Shown: positions 1-10,126 of the stretch, piece after piece | Numbering within the stretch: the stretch's first letter is position 1 | Layout of the letters: each line of letters begins with the position of its first letter | NCBI RefSeq assembly: GCF_000485595.1 | Contig: NW_014578246.1 | Coordinates: 9,340 to 55,953, forward strand | DNA: 46,614 nt | Origin: Priapulus caudatus | Taxonomy: Eukaryota; Priapulida; Priapulimorpha; Priapulimorphida; Priapulidae | Reading direction: 5' to 3' | Translations under genes and position numbers: made by a program | Notes under the pieces: generated by a model | Database searches by the model: none | Told to the model about the DNA's origin: nothing | Seen by the model: the letters and a program-made list of their open reading frames with translations, nothing else

Positions 1-350
1 GCGTATGGTTGTGGTATACGTTTTGATAGTAGTCCATCCTATTGACTTTGTAATTATATTTAAGAGAGTATGTCGATAAACTTACTCGAAAATTTGAGTT
101 TCGTTACTAAAGTGTAGAATTGCACTTCAATTTGAAATGAAGCTAATGTCAGTACAGGTATATGCAGCACAGTTACATGGTATTTCTTCCTCTGGTTTCT
201 ATATGAGCTTTGGTGCTTTAATAGGCTTATGCCAAAATTAATCAGGCCGCATTTCTTCGTATTCCATCTATAACTAAGCGACTTTAGACAATAAGTTAAA
301 ACTCTTATATTGTCGATCTTAATTGGCGAGTATTTTCGTGTAAAATTAGT

Positions 351-527
351 TTACATTTTCGTCACTACATTTGTTTTCGCCATTATCGTGTTTGAACGGA
401 AGGGTTTCTCCACCAGTACCACAATGCTCTCATTAGCACTCGGTGGTAGCGTTTGATTTTTGTCTGTCGAGGCGGCGACTTCGTCACTCAGCTACTGCTG
501 CCCTCTGACGGTTGCTCGCCATCCGTC
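351..527 (-). pseudogene. Putative C-terminal tail exon of the left-arm UNC93-like copy
   Basis: This is the reverse-complement counterpart of the tail exon at 7964-8138. The splice acceptor (minus-strand GTCACAG, bases 528-534) and the stop (TAA at 351-353) are visible. Several small indels relative to the right arm disrupt the frame. Confidence 0.5.
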
Positions 528-1225
528 CTGTGACATAATAAGAACTAGTGGTTAAGGCTAGAAGCTACGGCGATTAGACCTAACGCTTTAGAGCGTTAAA
601 GCTAAAGCTAACCCGGCGATTTGAGGTTAGACCCTAACGGCGACTACGCTCTTCACTTACAACAAACGGAATGTTCTAGATATATCATATCTGTTGTCAT
701 TAAGTTCAACTTCTAATAATTGTTATTCACGTCATTCGAGGGCTTGAGCGAGGGTGTCAACATAGTAGGCCCAACAACTATAATCTACTTGAAATAATCG
801 CTATCCCTCGCCCTTCTCATGGTTCAATCCCTGAATTCCTGACCCTTGTTGTTTGAAATCGACGCAACATTTTGGCGTAAATTCGCCGGAATTTCATGTC
901 GCTACCCCAATGCATATTCGGGCTCATAGTAGTAGGACCATGGAACCGAGAAGTTTTCCTGGTTGGACTCGTACGCCTCTTCATCATATCTAATTTACGT
1001 CACGCCGCGCCGGAATCCAGAGAGTGTTCGCGACTATTTCGGCATCACATCCGGTGTCATATCCTTCGTGACATCCGGTTGGACAGCGGCGACTGGGGCG
1101 TGGTTTATATAACACAATACTACGATGCATCTGCAGCTACATGGTATCACAGCAGCCTCAGACCCATTAGCCAATCACGCGAGTTGCTCTAGCTTTGGTA
1201 CAAGTGTGTCGTATGAATCGTGTAT

Positions 1226-1257
<32 letters not shown>

Positions 1258-1267
1258 ATATATATAT

Positions 1268-2148
1268 AATAGTCTAACTTAAATCCGCGACCATTGCTGC
1301 CTATCCTGCTGGCGACGTCCTGCTGCAGTTGATCGAAGAAAATTGCGACAACAACGCGGCGGCCAGTGCACACCAGTGTAAATTCGAAGAGCAAATTACA
1401 CTTGATTGTCGGGCGGCCTTTCTAGGTTCGTGGTTGTTCAAGACGTAATCTGGACAAAAGTGAATACCGCAGTCGGCTATGGCCTCTTCGTCCACGTCTC
1501 CGTCGTCGCCGACGTCGTCCGTTTTGATAACGCTCGCCGAAATCAGGTTGCCCCAGATCTGACCAGATTGGAAAAACATGAAGATATGCCGAAGAATTTC
1601 GTGATGACAGCTGCTTCGCGGCTTGGTTCGTGAGGTCCGCGTAGTCGGAAGCAATCTGTGTAACGTAGGTGCATTTGGCCGACCAGAGGGGGGCTCCTCC
1701 CAATCCAGTATGAAGGCAGTCGGTAATAACGTCCACCACTGAGCGTAGAAGTTTGCCACCATGTAAGTTGTGTAGCACAGCATCGATGCACATATGGTCC
1801 ACTTACAGCCGACCATGTCTATGAGAGGCGCTGGACGAACATGCATGACAAAATCAATCCACCGTAGATCAACTGAGGCGATGCGTACCAAGTCCCGCCT
1901 CTGCATTCAGAGCTACTCTGCAGATTCTGCACGGTAGAATACGCAGTGAAGAGCAGCAGAAACGCAACAGCAGATATTAAGGGTTTCCTGATGATTTTAA
2001 TTGCAACTTCGTTTCGTAGACTCATCCAGTTCGTCTCCGAGGGACGCGCCGACAATCCGCTGCATCTGCGTCCTCAATTCTCACCCGAGCATTATTCTCT
2101 TATCCGTCCTGTTCGATCCCGTTTCATCTTCTTTATCGTGTCATTCAT
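1268..2148 (-). pseudogene. UNC93-like transporter, first-exon copy, frameshifted (left arm)
   Basis: Reading leftward from the ATG at 2146-2148, fragments of UNC93/MFS-type sequence appear in more than one frame. They include a block with APLIDMVGCKWTICASMLC, a block with FFQSGQIWGNLISASVI, and ADCGIHFCPDYVLNN. A one-base deletion near 1704 (compared with the other arm) and further small indels break the frame several times. UNC93 proteins are polytopic membrane proteins of the major facilitator superfamily; some traffic Toll-like receptors or act with potassium channels, but no role can be assigned here. The copy faces away from its twin at 6334. It could be a decayed gene, or a real gene in a stretch with poor consensus accuracy. 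Confidence 0.8.
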
Positions 2149-3456
2149 CGCAATGTTGTGATTTCTCGTCACGCTAACTTAGTGCGCGCTGGCCCGGAAT
2201 TGGTGCAACTGCATAGGTAAATTTACGTCTGTGTTCGCGCCTACGCTTGTCTATGCGCGTGGTACACTCAGTGGAGAGCCGTGGAAAATAATATCCTATA
2301 TATACTTGTTATAATTATATTACAAGGATCAAATCGGCGATTCTAATGGTAGCTATTCATTTGTTCATAATTTCGCCTCGGATAATTATCGAGACCACCC
2401 GACTTAAACTGAGAGTTGCACACGGCGAAGGGGTGTATCGGCTTATGTAGTATTAAGAAAAATCATTGCAGGTCTATAGTACTGTTTATTCAACTATCTT
2501 CTCCGCGCACCTTCCGTCTCGTGTTGCTGATTATATTAACGCCTTGTTCGTTTGTGTGTAGCCAAATATTGCTTATCGTCACGTATCAGATACAGAATTA
2601 TTGGGCATATATGGTAACTTGCCAACTACTCTAAAAGAATAATTGAAATTCTTTAATTATGCCTTTTTATGTAGAAATTACGCACATTGCTTGATATACT
2701 TGTAGCTTCTATACAGTGTTTTACACTGTATTAAACTTATTGCAATACGTATGCACGTATGGCAATGATCGATGCAATAATATTGCAAATGTTATGGCAA
2801 TTCGTGGCACTATATCGGGGTCAAAGTTTTCTGCATAACAAATCGCCAACATTTCCGTTAATGTTCGACTATTAACGATACAGTGCGTTACTGACGAGGA
2901 AGTTGTTAGGGTAACATCCGTGAATAGTCATGACAAACATTATGACTTTTTCAGCCAGTATATTCCTTGTGTTTATACTTACTGTTTACTCGATTATACG
3001 TCAACAAAATTGTACGATCCATAGCAGCTTCAGAGTTCTCTTGGAATACATACATTACATTTTTATTATACATTAATTACACGATAGCACATTTAGTCAT
3101 CTATTATAAAAATTACGAAAATGATATAACTTAACATCGATTCAACTTGTCATATCCAGAGAGACATGATACAAATTGCGTGGCAAAGCAGCGTTGCTGT
3201 TGATCCTGAGCGCTGCGCGCGGATGAGACGCGCACTTCCGCGGGATATGCACACGCGACCGCGCGAGGGATGTTCAAGTATGAAGCGCTGTCCGCAGTGG
3301 ACAGGTGCGCCAAATTCTAGCCCGGCGCACGTCTCCACAGCGGTCAGCGAGATGGTCTGTGTTTTTAGAAGATAAGAATGAATACTTTGTTCTAAATAAG
3401 AACTATTGGCGGCTAAATAAGGGCAATATACAGACCTTTGAATTTCTTGACTAGTT

Positions 3457-3606
3457 TCTTCCTATGACAAGTATTGGCGAATCAACTTCGTTCCGCTTTA
3501 CAGCTGAAATTCACTGCTTGCGTTCATGAATAGCGCTTCTAAACTCTATGATGCGCACAACGCATACAACAATATTTGTCATAGGAAGAATCTTCCTATG
3601 ACAAAG
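3457..3606. mobile_element. Small inverted-repeat (MITE-like) element with nested palindrome
   Basis: TCTTCCTATGACAAGTATTG (3457-3476) is mirrored by its near-perfect reverse complement at 3570-3589, enclosing about 90 bp. Directly after it, the right arm forms a second tight palindrome, because TCTTCCTATGACAAA follows with only one base between (3576-3606). Terminal inverted repeats around a short non-coding centre fit a miniature DNA element or a fold-back relic. No target duplication was identified. Confidence 0.5.
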
Positions 3607-3716
3607 TGTGTCATGGAGAGCGTATATGCGTATGTCGTATTGTCATAGATGCTAGAAGAACAGGCTGAGTTTAGACAGGGTTAGCCACCGCGTTAGACCA
3701 TCCGATTGCCTGACTG

Positions 3717-3903
3717 TGTGCGGTGTGTGCGTGTGCGTGCGCGCGTGTGTGCGTGTGTGTGCGTGTGCGTGTGCGTGTGCGTGTGTGTGTATGTCTGTGT
3801 GCTTGTGCGTGTGTTCGCGCGTATACGCTTATACAGTCATACATATCTGCACGCACATGCACACACATACGCAAACGCGCACCCGCACGCACGCACACGC
3901 ACG

Positions 3904-3955
<52 letters not shown>
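3717..3955. repeat. Paired GT-rich and AC-rich microsatellites
   Basis: About 110 bases of GT/GC-rich alternating sequence are followed, after a short gap (about 3830-3850), by about 110 bases of the complementary AC/CG alternation. The two halves are imperfect reverse complements. The tract can therefore form a long hairpin, and alternating purine-pyrimidine DNA can adopt Z-form. The long open frames here are only a consequence of the repeat. Confidence 0.9.
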
Positions 3956-3959
<4 letters not shown>

Positions 3960-4011
3960 GCACACATGCACACTCCCCAAAACATACTCACGTATATGCA
4001 CATGATTTTCA

Positions 4012-4169
4012 GGGAAGGCGCGGGAACTCAGTGCAAGTTATTCCAGGCAGTTGGACAAGCAATGCTGCGAGCCATGGTGGCGTGCGATGAGGGCCGTTAC
4101 AGTGAGGCTGTTAACATTCTAAACCCACACAGATACAGCGTAAACGATATAGGAGGTAGCAGCGCTCAG
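4012..4169 (+). CDS. TTC38-like (tetratricopeptide repeat protein 38) exon
   Basis: This is a single internal exon. The acceptor is GATTTTCAG before 4012 and the donor is CAG|GTACGA after 4169. The translation contains FQAVGQAMLRAMVACDEG, then GRYSEAVNILNPHRY, and ends DIGGSSAQ. This resembles the C-terminal region of TTC38 proteins, where a helix pair is followed by a conserved (I/L)GGS(N)AQ motif. TTC38 is a TPR-helical protein of unknown molecular role. No flanking TTC38 exon was recognised, so this is a fragment stranded inside the inverted-repeat loop, or an exon whose partners lie outside the window. The assignment rests on memory of the family motif. Confidence 0.7.
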
Positions 4170-5111
4170 GTACGATGCACCTACTAACCACTAGATTTAC
4201 GCATGCAGTAACGCAATGTTACGATGAACTTGTGATCTAAGATAATGTAAATAAATAAATAAATAAATAATACGTAACGAAATTAATGAAAAAATAATAT
4301 TCAAATAAATAAATAAATGCATACATAAATACTATAATAATACGCACACGCTTCACGCGCACACACGTACCCACACACAAGCGCCGCGCGCATTTTAGCA
4401 TAATTGTGGTTATTTCGTAACGTAACTGCATTGTCATCGCTGGATATAGATGATATACATATAGTGAATCTATCACTGTTTCTTACCCAGATTGGAAAAT
4501 TCGTATTCTTGTTATAAAAAGACGTGTTTAATCAACTTCTTATACACGCCGCAATGAAGTCAGATCATTCAGAACATCAGCGACTAGCGAGGTAGGTGCG
4601 GGAAGACATCAACTCAAGCCAAAAAAAAACAATTACATATATGCGCAGCCAACGTACCAGCTAGCAAAGGGCATGAGGCAAGAGACACCAATGAAGAATA
4701 GATATAGGTGCATAGAAATATAGTGACAAGATGTCGTAAACTGCGAGTGTTCGCGCTATAGTGTTTTTTCGTCTATGGAGACGAGTTTAGTTTCGACTTG
4801 TTTCTGCCGCGTGCAGGTCGCTGTGTAGAAGCGGAAGGCGTACAAACTGACTCGCCGATGACAGACCGGTCGATGGCGCGTGCATGGCTTTACATAGCAG
4901 AGTATAATATTTTTCCCTCTAATAAACCTGCAGAGACGCTATCGCATGGCGGGACTGAAGAGACAAGCAAGCCAATCATCGTGTGGGGAGCATCCTAAAA
5001 GGCAATGTCTGGCTAAAGTGTCGCAAGTCTACGTTTTTTGCGTGCACGCGTACGTATAGAATACATAATCGGGTCTAGCTTAACTGACTCAGTTTAGACT
5101 TAACAATAGCT

Positions 5112-5377
5112 GCGTCTACACGACGAACCTTAACTCGAGTTAAGCGTCTACAGGGGCCCTTAACTCTGAGTTAAGGTAACTCGAGTTACGGTTAACCTCG
5201 AGTTAGCTACCTCGCCAGTCGATCGAGGTATAGGCTAACTCGAGTTACCTTAACTCGAGTTAAGGCCCGTGTAGACGCTTCACTCGAGTTCGTTAACCTC
5301 CACGATAGGCGGCAGCACTAGTACGATGTACGTACACACGCGCCCCGCATCGCTATCGGTGTTTGTCGTGTAGACGC
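5112..5377. mobile_element. Palindromic MITE/fold-back element rich in TTAACTCGAGTTAA
   Basis: The ends are a perfect 13-bp inverted repeat: GCGTCTACACGAC at 5112-5124 and GTCGTGTAGACGC at 5365-5377. Inside, the 14-bp palindrome TTAACTCGAGTTAA and close variants recur, and the stretch about 5145-5273 folds on itself around position 5218. It is non-coding. Size and structure fit a miniature inverted-repeat transposable element. A clear target-site duplication was not found. Confidence 0.65.
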
Positions 5378-6333
5378 TACATACAACCGCTAACTCGTAT
5401 CGTGTAATTTAATGTATAATAAAAATGTAATGTATGTATTCCAAGAGAACTCTGAAGCTGTATGGATCGTACAATTTTGTTGACGTATAATCGAGTAAAC
5501 AGTAAGGTATAAACACAAGGAATATACGTGGTGAAAAAAGTCATAATGTTTGTCATGACTATTCACGGATGTTACCCTAACAACTTCCTCGTCAGTAACG
5601 CACTGTATCGTTTAATAGTCAACATTAACGGAAATGTTGGCGCATTTGTTATGCAGAAAACTTTGACCCCGATATAGGTGCCACGAATTGCCATAACATT
5701 TGCAATATTATTGCATCGATCATTGCATACGTGCATACGTATTGCAATAAGTTTAATACAGTGTAAAACACTGTATAGAAGCTACAAGTATATCAAGCAA
5801 TGTGCGTAATTTCTACATAAAAAGGCATAATTAAAGAATTTCAATTATTCTTTAGAGTAGTTGGCAAGTTACCATATATGCCAATAATTCTGTATGCTGA
5901 TACGTGACGATAAGCAATATTTGCTACACACAAACGAACAAGGCGTTAATATAATCAGCAACACGAGACGGAAGGTGTGCGGAAAAGATAGTTGAATAAA
6001 CAGTACTATAGACCTGCAATGATTTTTCTTAATACTACATAAGCCGATACACCCCTTCGCCGTGTGCAACTCTCAGTTTAAGTCGGGTGGTCTCGATAAT
6101 TATCCGAGGCGAAATTATGAACAAATGAATAGCTACCATTAGAATCGCCGATTTGATCCTTGTATATAATTATACAAGTATATATAGGATATTATTTTCC
6201 ACGGCTCTCCACTGATGTGTACCACGCGCATAGACAAGCGTAGGCGCGAACACAGACGTAAATTTACCTATGCAGTTGCACCAATTCCGGGCCAGCGCGC
6301 ACTAAGTTAGCGTGACGAAATCACAACATTGCG

Positions 6334-7206
6334 ATGAATGACACGATAAAGAAGATGAAACGGGATCGAACAGGACGGATAGAGAATAATGCTCGGGTGA
6401 GATTTGAGGACGCAGATGCAGGGATTGTCGGCGCGTCCCTCGGAGACGAACTGGATAAGTCTACGAAACGAAAGTTGCAATTAAAAATCATCAGGAACCT
6501 CTTAATCTCTTGCTTTGCGTTTCTGCTGCTCTTCACTGCGTATTCTACCGTGCAGAATCTGCAGAGTAGCTTGAATGCAGAGGCGGGACTTGGTACGGCA
6601 TCGCTCAGTGTGATCTACGGTGGATTGATTTTGTCATGCATGTTCGTCCCAGCGCCTCTCATAGACATGGTCGGCTGTAAGTGGACCATATGTGCATCGA
6701 TGCTGTGCTACACAACTTACATGGTGGCAAACTTCTACGCTCAGTGGTGGACGTTATTACCGACTGCCTTCATACTGGGATTGGGAGGAGCCCCCCTCTG
6801 GTCGGCCAAATGCACCTACGTTACACAGATTGCTTCCGACTACGCGGACCTCACGAAACAAAGCCGCGAAGCTGTCATCACGAAATTCTTCGGCATATTC
6901 TTCATGTTTTTCCAATCTGGTCAGATCTGGGGCAACCTGATTTCGGCGAGCGTTATCAAAACGGACGACGTCGCGACGACGGAGACGCTGGACGAAAGGC
7001 AATAGCCGACTGCGGTATTCACTTTTGGCCAGATTACGTCTTGAACAACACGAACCTAGAAAGCCGCCCGACAATCAAGTGTATTTGCTCTTCGGATTTA
7101 CACTGGGTGTGCACTGGCCGCCGTCGTTGTTGTCGCAATTTTCTTCGATCAACTGCAGCAGGACGTCGCCAGGCATAGGCAAGCATATGGTCGCGGATTT
7201 AAGTTA
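6334..7206 (+). pseudogene. UNC93-like transporter, first exon (right arm), 3' part frameshifted
   Basis: An ATG at 6334 opens 224 codons to 7005. A charged cytoplasmic N-terminus of about 45 residues (KKMKRDRTGR, then DELDKSTKRK) leads into TM1 (SCFAFLLLFTAYSTVQNLQ). After that come the UNC93 signatures SVIYGGLILSCMF, IDMVGCKWTICASMLCYTTY, FYAQWWTLLPTAFILGLGGA and FFQSGQIWGNLIS. Small indels at about 6973-7003 throw the rest out of frame. The lost part is still readable in other frames (FGPDYVLNN-type motif, DNQVYLLFG, FFDQLQQDVA) until about 7206. A TA microsatellite follows, and similarity to the third copy ends. The middle transmembrane exons seen in the third copy are not found here. Protein family is sure; whether the gene is alive is doubtful. 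Confidence 0.85.
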
Positions 7207-7289
7207 GACTATTATATAATATATATAGATATATATATATATATAATACGATTCATACGACACACTGTACCAAAGCTAGAGCAACTCGC

Positions 7290-7640
7290 GTGATTGGCTA
7301 ATGGGTCTGAGGCTGCTGTGATACCATGTAGCTGCAGATGCATCGTAGTATTGTGCTATATAAACCACGCCCCAGTCGCCGCTGTCCAACCGGATGTCAC
7401 AAAGGATATGACACCGGATGTGATGCCGAAGAAGCTTCAGAATCGTCGGAACACTCCCTGGTATTCCGGCGCTGGCGCGGTGACGGAAATCGAAGATGAT
7501 GATGAAGAGGCGTACGAGTCCAAACTTCGAGCGAAAACTTCTCGGTTCCATGGTCCTACTACTATGAGTCCGAATATGCATTCTGGTAGGACATGAAATT
7601 CCGGCGAATTTACGCCAAAATGTTGCGTCGATTTTCAAAC
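7290..7640 (+). other. Unassigned open stretch between UNC93-like first exon and tail exon
   Basis: One plus-strand frame is open from 7294 to 7596 and includes an acidic run (EIEDDDEEAYESKLRAK). The matching part of the left arm has indels, so the frame is not conserved between arms. No family was recognised. It could be part of a cytoplasmic segment of the local gene or chance. Coding status is unproven. Confidence 0.25.
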
Positions 7641-7963
7641 AACAAGGGTCAGGAATTCAGGGATTGAACCATGAGAAGGCCGAGGGATAGCGATTATTTC
7701 AAGTAGATTATAGTTGTTGGGCCTACTATGTTGACACCCTCGCTCAAGCCCTCGAATGACTGAATAACAATTATTAGAGTTGAACTTTAATGACAACAGA
7801 TATGATATATCTAGAACATTCCCGTTTGTTGTAAGTGAAGAGCGTATCGCCGTTAGGGTCTAACCTCTAATCGCCGGGTTAGCTTTAGCTTTAACGCTCT
7901 AAAGCGTTAGGGTCTAATCGCCGTTAGCTTCTAGCCTTAACACTAGTTCTTATTATGTCACAG

Positions 7964-8138
7964 GACGGATGGCGAGCAACCGTCAGAGGGCAGCAGTGAG
8001 CTGAGTGACGAGTCGCCGCCTCGACAGACAAATCAACCGCTACCACCGAGTGCTAATGATGAGCATTGTGGTACTGGTGGAGATAACCCTGCGTTCAAAC
8101 ACGATAATGGCGAAAACAATGTAGTGACGAAAATGTGA
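7964..8138 (+). CDS. Putative UNC93-like C-terminal tail exon (right arm)
   Basis: The acceptor TATGTCACAG ends at 7963, and one base completes the preceding codon. The frame then stays open to TGA at 8136-8138. It encodes a hydrophilic tail of 57 residues with SSELSDESPPRQTNQP and NPAFKHDNG. The intron phase is the same as for the tail exon of the third UNC93-like gene (14304-14472), and the character is similar (polar, acidic, no membrane segment). That makes a UNC93 tail the best inference, although the sequences are not alike. The exons expected between it and the first exon were not found. Confidence 0.5.
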
Positions 8139-8493
8139 ACTAATTTTACACGAAAATACTCGCCAATTAAGACGACAATATAAGAGTTTTAACTTTATTG
8201 TCTAAAGTCGCTAGTTATAGAAGTGGAATACGAAGAAATGCGGCTGTAATTTTGGCATGGCCTATTAAAGCACCAAAGCTCTATATAGAAACCAGAGGAA
8301 GAAATACCAGTGTAACTGTGCTGCATATACTGTACTGACATTAGCTTCATTTCAAATTGAAGTGCATCGTACACTTTAGTAACGAAAACTCAAATTTTCG
8401 AGTAAGTTTATTGCGACATACTCTCTTAAATAGAATATAATTACTAAGTCAATAGGATGGACTACTATCAAAACGTATACGCACAACCTTATG

Positions 8494-10126
8494 TAGGTCT
8501 ACGTCCATCATCTGTAGTATCGCACTACGATGTCAGACAATTGTACAGACTACAAATTCTGCACTGCTGACACATTTTATGTCATATCTTATTAAGTCAT
8601 ACGGTATGACTTACAGGTCATGTGATCCTATGCTAATCAGTTAGAGTGACGCGCCGCAGCATATTTGAGGCAGTTCAATGGTAAAGCGAGAAATTAAGCA
8701 AGTGTTTCTATGCGCAATTGTTAAATAATTTATTACTTTTCAACGAATTATGCCACAGTTACTTGATGAGAAGAGTAGGAATATATGCCAATATACCCAC
8801 TATAATATTTCTCAAATTTTATGTTCGTTTATGACTTCTGTAGCTTGTCGTGATGCGGTGCATTGTATATAATAAAGACCTATCACACTGATTCACCATA
8901 TATATATATATATTATAATATACTGATATAAAGCTCTGCAGCGTACATAATGGGCAAACATGTTCATTAGCGTTCTGTCAGTTGAAATGAACCTATAAGA
9001 TACGATATAATACATGTAATGTACACAAATACTACTTATAATAAATTATGTCCCGATAATTGTTTTTGTATTCAATGTGCTCGATAGCAACTGAGCAATA
9101 ACTCATGTGGATAATAAATTGAACGAAATTAGCACTATTATCCAAGCTTGTTTTACGCTATTCAAAATATCAAAGGGGTAGAAAAGTTAAATTTTGTTAA
9201 GGAATTCGCTGGATAAGGACTGCTAAATAAGATAATCCATAGAAATATACTGAGTAAATTTACATCTTGAACAGATGCACTCATATATATATATATACTT
9301 TTTACAAGAAAAGGTGCAGCAAATTATCGGGGAATTCACGCCAATCAAACTATATACGATAAGTTTCAAAATATAATCAACAAGTTCTAACCATGAAATT
9401 GTCAAATCTAGTGAGCTTCCGTGACTAATGACTTGCGAGCCTTATGTTATTTTGTAGCCAGCCCATAATATATTGTCTTTCCGATCAGCGCGGGTTACAT
9501 TGGAATATAATCTTTATTACAATAATATACATTACAATATTGTCTAATATGCACATTGTCTCGGAGTTATACAGCCTGCCATATATACGTCATACAATTT
9601 GTATCAATTAAACGATATACAAACAATTTTGATAAACATTGACCATAAGCCGAAAAACAACACCACGCTATCACATATCCGTGGATGATCTCGTATTAGC
9701 GTCCACAGCTATGATTCCTGCCACAGTAGGCCATGGTTTGGCGCGCTACATGTGAATAAACTATGTGAGCTTGACCTCGACCTCATCTAGTACAACAGTA
9801 AACGTATGCAGCACACGCGTACCCGCTGCCTGTAAAAGCCATTTGCCGGATGTTGTTAGTTATATTTACCTGAGTGCATATTTGTGACTTAAATTAATAA
9901 TATCATGCATCGAGTTTCATACTTTAGTTTTTTATACTCTTACCGAAAATTTCCCGCAGCAGCTCTAAGCAGTTAAATCGTCACGAAAGACGATACTTAT
10001 TATTACTCGCGAATACGCTTTGTTAGTAAAACAAGAAAGGAAAAGGTTGGGCAAAAGTATACAACGATTGCGAGTGACTTCGTACGCAATATTCACTTGA
10101 CGTCTCTTACGTGGCAAAGGGATAAG
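8494..10126. other. AT-rich intergenic sequence
   Basis: No gene, RNA or mobile element could be supported. It contains a TA microsatellite (about 8898-8925) and another near 9282-9297. The only open frames are short and without family resemblance. The last few hundred bases are presumably the promoter and 5' region of the UNC93-like gene that starts at 10127. Confidence 0.5.

Larger units (their letters stand above)
1..3086 (+). repeat. Left arm of a ~3.1 kb inverted repeat
   Basis: Read as reverse complement, this segment matches 5398-8493 from end to end. Examples are the stretch beside the loop (3075-3086 against 5398-5409) and the outer end (near 15-40 against 8450-8480). Identity by eye is roughly 95%. 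Many differences are one- or two-base indels, often in short homopolymers. The arm carries a minus-strand UNC93-like copy (1268-2148), its putative tail exon (351-527), a TA microsatellite (about 1228-1270), and about 0.9 kb upstream of the gene where no other coding sequence was recognised. Confidence 0.93.
3087..5397. other. Loop between the inverted-repeat arms
   Basis: This sequence is not shared between the arms. It contains two palindromic elements (3457-3606 and 5112-5377), the GT/AC tract (3717-3955), the TTC38-like exon (4012-4169) and an AAAT-type microsatellite (about 4250-4320). From 4330 to 5100 no convincing gene was seen. Confidence 0.7.
5398..8493 (-). repeat. Right arm of the ~3.1 kb inverted repeat
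   Basis: This is the reverse-complement partner of 1-3086. The homology stops within a few bases of 8490 on the outer side and at 5398 on the loop side. It carries the better preserved UNC93-like copy on the plus strand. The arms are separated by about 2.3 kb of unrelated sequence, so this is not a simple fold-back of one read. Confidence 0.93.

Noticed and set aside
3671-4187. Several long open frames of Cys/Val or Thr/His repeats
   Set aside because: They arise from the GT and AC microsatellites in all frames; only the TTC38-like part after 4012 is supported.
1-8493. Inverted repeat as a simple hairpin-read artefact
   Set aside because: The arms are separated by 2.3 kb of unique sequence and differ at several per cent; artefact is still possible at the level of misassembly.
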